A stretch of DNA of 64,000 nt, from the NCBI RefSeq assembly GCF_000014885.1, contig NC_011566.1, forward strand, positions 1-64,000. Reading direction: 5' to 3'. This document shows, piece after piece, positions 62,871 through 64,000 of the stretch. Positions within the stretch are counted from its first letter, which is position 1; the number at the start of each line of letters is the position of its first letter. Made by a program: the position numbers and the translations under genes. Below the pieces are notes generated by a model. The model saw nothing but the letters and a program-made list of their open reading frames with translations, did not search any database and was not told the origin of the DNA. The stretch comes from Shewanella piezotolerans WP3 (GTDB lineage: Bacteria; Pseudomonadota; Gammaproteobacteria; Enterobacterales; Shewanellaceae).

Positions 62871-63835
62871 TAGCCTTGGTCACCCATTGCGTTGTTGAGT
62901 TGAGTGCCTGCTGTGAACCAGTCTGCACGAGAGTTGAGAATATCAGCGACACTAAGAGGTTTTTTACCTGGCAATTGCATGCTAGTGATTGTTAACACAC
63001 CATTTCCAGTCGCAACATCAATACCGTTTTTGTCGGCAGATATAACGGTACCTGCTGCGGCAGTTGAAGTCTTTTCACTCACATGGCTTTGCCAAACTTT
63101 TATGGTATTGCCTGCGTGTTGATAGTGGCTTACTGGCCATGGGTTAAAGGCTCTTATTTCACGCCAAAGGGCCTCTGCTGATTTAGACCAATCAATTTGC
63201 GCTTCCTCTTTTGACAATTTCTCTGCGTAGTTAGCGAGGCTTTCATCTTGCTTTTCTGCTGGTAAAGTATCAGCCGCGATTCCCGCTAATGCTTCAACGA
63301 GTGCACTTGGACCTTGATCGGCAAGCTTTTCATAAAGCGTCGCAGAGGTATCAGTATCTTCAATTTTTAACTGAGTCTTTAATAGCATGTCACCGGTATC
63401 TAGACCAATATCCATCTGCATGATGGTAACACCTGTCTCAGCATCTCCAGCCCATAAAGCACGCTGAATTGGCGCGGCTCCGCGCCAGCGAGGCAAAATA
63501 GAACCGTGCACGTTGATACAACCTAAGCGTGGGGTATCAAGTACGACTTTCGGTAAGATTAAACCGTAAGCTACTACAACCATAATGTCGGCATTAAGCG
63601 CGGTTAATTCTTGCTGGGCGGTTTCATCGCGTAATGACTTAGGCTGTAACACTGGAATATCATTTTCGAGTGCCAATGCCTTTACCGGGCTAGATTGTAG
63701 TTTTTTGCCACGACCTGCAGGTCGGTCAGGCTGGGTATAAACGGCAATCACCTTGTGTTGTGATTCGATCAGCGCTTGAAGGTGGCGAGCGGCAAAATCA
63801 GGCGTACCGGCAAAAATGACATTAAGTGGTTTCAA
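62870..63835 (-). CDS. fmt: Methionyl-tRNA formyltransferase
   Basis: A 321-residue enzyme that formylates initiator Met-tRNA. The N-terminal formyltransferase domain shows the PDRPAGRGKKLQSSPVKALA and VHGSILPRWRGAAPIQRAL segments with catalytic His, followed by a C-terminal OB-like domain. The start codon appears to be TTG at 63835 (no ATG in frame gives MKPLNVIFAGTPDFAARHL); it follows def by 4 bases, so translational coupling is likely. Confidence 0.96.
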   Translation of the reverse strand: MKPLNVIFAGTPDFAARHLQALIESQHKVIAVYTQPDRPAGRGKKLQSSPVKALALENDIPVLQPKSLRDETAQQELTALNADIMVVVAYGLILPKVVLDTPRLGCINVHGSILPRWRGAAPIQRALWAGDAETGVTIMQMDIGLDTGDMLLKTQLKIEDTDTSATLYEKLADQGPSALVEALAGIAADTLPAEKQDESLANYAEKLSKEEAQIDWSKSAEALWREIRAFNPWPVSHYQHAGNTIKVWQSHVSEKTSTAAAGTVISADKNGIDVATGNGVLTITSMQLPGKKPLSVADILNSRADWFTAGTQLNNAMGDQG

Positions 63836-63839
63836 AAAT

Positions 63840-64000
63840 TTATCCTTGTTTTGCTTCTAAACGAGCGGCTTTTTCTAGCTTTTGCTTGATACGTTGGCGT
63901 TTTAGTGGCGATAGATAATCGACAAACAATTTGCCCGCTAAATGGTCGAGTTCATGTTGCAAGCAAATGGCAAACAGTCCTTCAGCCTCTAAGGTAAACT
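63840..64000 (-). CDS. def: Peptide deformylase, C-terminal part (cut by window edge)
   Basis: Only about 53 C-terminal residues are present, reading from the complementary strand: FTLEAEGLFAICLQHELDHL and then a basic tail (KRQRIKQKLEKAARLEAKQG). The metal-binding HELDH motif identifies a deformylase, which removes formyl groups from nascent proteins. Location next to fmt is standard. The 5' part lies beyond the window. Confidence 0.95.
   Translation of the reverse strand, partial: FTLEAEGLFAICLQHELDHLAGKLFVDYLSPLKRQRIKQKLEKAARLEAKQG

Noticed and set aside
1..64000. CRISPR arrays, rRNA operons, insertion sequences and prophage
   Set aside because: I found no regularly spaced repeats, rRNA sequence, transposase or phage genes anywhere in the window.

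Overview
The window begins inside the chromosomal replication origin of a gammaproteobacterium, most likely a Shewanella (or a close Alteromonadales relative). The first 346 bases resemble the E. coli oriC: AT-rich GATCT-containing repeats, DnaA boxes and 16 GATC sites. They are followed by mioC, which reads toward the origin as in E. coli. The conserved block rpmH-rnpA-yidD-yidC-mnmE lies opposite dnaA-dnaN-recF-gyrB. Later blocks are glyQS/tag, fadBA, pepQ-yigZ-trkH-hemG and def-fmt-rsmB-trkA-trkH. I cannot resolve the species from the sequence alone.

Layout. 0-6 kb: oriC, mioC, an Na+/alanine symporter, a LysE/RhtB exporter, a YcaQ-type DNA glycosylase and a DUF1186/SEC-C protein. 6-8.9 kb: two identical tRNA-Val(UAC) genes, then an AT-rich type II restriction-modification pair (cytosine methyltransferase and Eco47II-like endonuclease, inferred GGNCC). 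8.9-23.5 kb: hrpB, mnmE and the replication and ribosome-start block, ending with gyrB and an HDOD protein. 23.6-32.9 kb: glycyl-tRNA synthetase, Tag, a 1064-residue secreted beta-propeller amidohydrolase, and small housekeeping genes (MOSC, tusA, ybaK, GNAT). 33.1-38 kb: a five-gene envelope module (BamE-like protein, three lipoproteins including LPP20/FlgP-like and FlgT/CsgG-like ones, and an MltC-like lytic transglycosylase). 38-41.4 kb: fadBA. 41.7-53.1 kb: an AraC regulator and a nine-gene operon-like cluster. 53.2-64 kb: pepQ, yigZ, two trkH, two hemG with an ArsR regulator between them, trkA, rsmB, fmt and the end of def.

The strongest candidate for an undescribed system is the 42.9-53.1 kb cluster. 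It runs LuxE-type acyl-protein synthetase, IscU/NifU scaffold, NifS-type cysteine desulfurase, fatty-acyl-AMP ligase, acyl carrier protein, FAD oxidoreductase, RND/MMPL exporter, LolA-like periplasmic protein and outer-membrane beta-barrel. It sits between fadB and pepQ, which are neighbours in E. coli, so it looks like an insertion. The parts suggest activation of a fatty acid onto a dedicated carrier, possible sulfur chemistry, oxidation and export toward the outer membrane. The product is unknown.

Other points of interest are: a set of parS-like 16-mers (three perfect palindromes, one also the core of a 32-bp palindrome resembling a terminator); three dense GATC clusters (oriC, the hrpB-mnmE gap and the dnaA upstream region); a methyltransferase with an N-terminal helix-turn-helix; and an ArsR protein with the two-cysteine pattern of persulfide sensors (YgaV/SqrR type) next to hemG.
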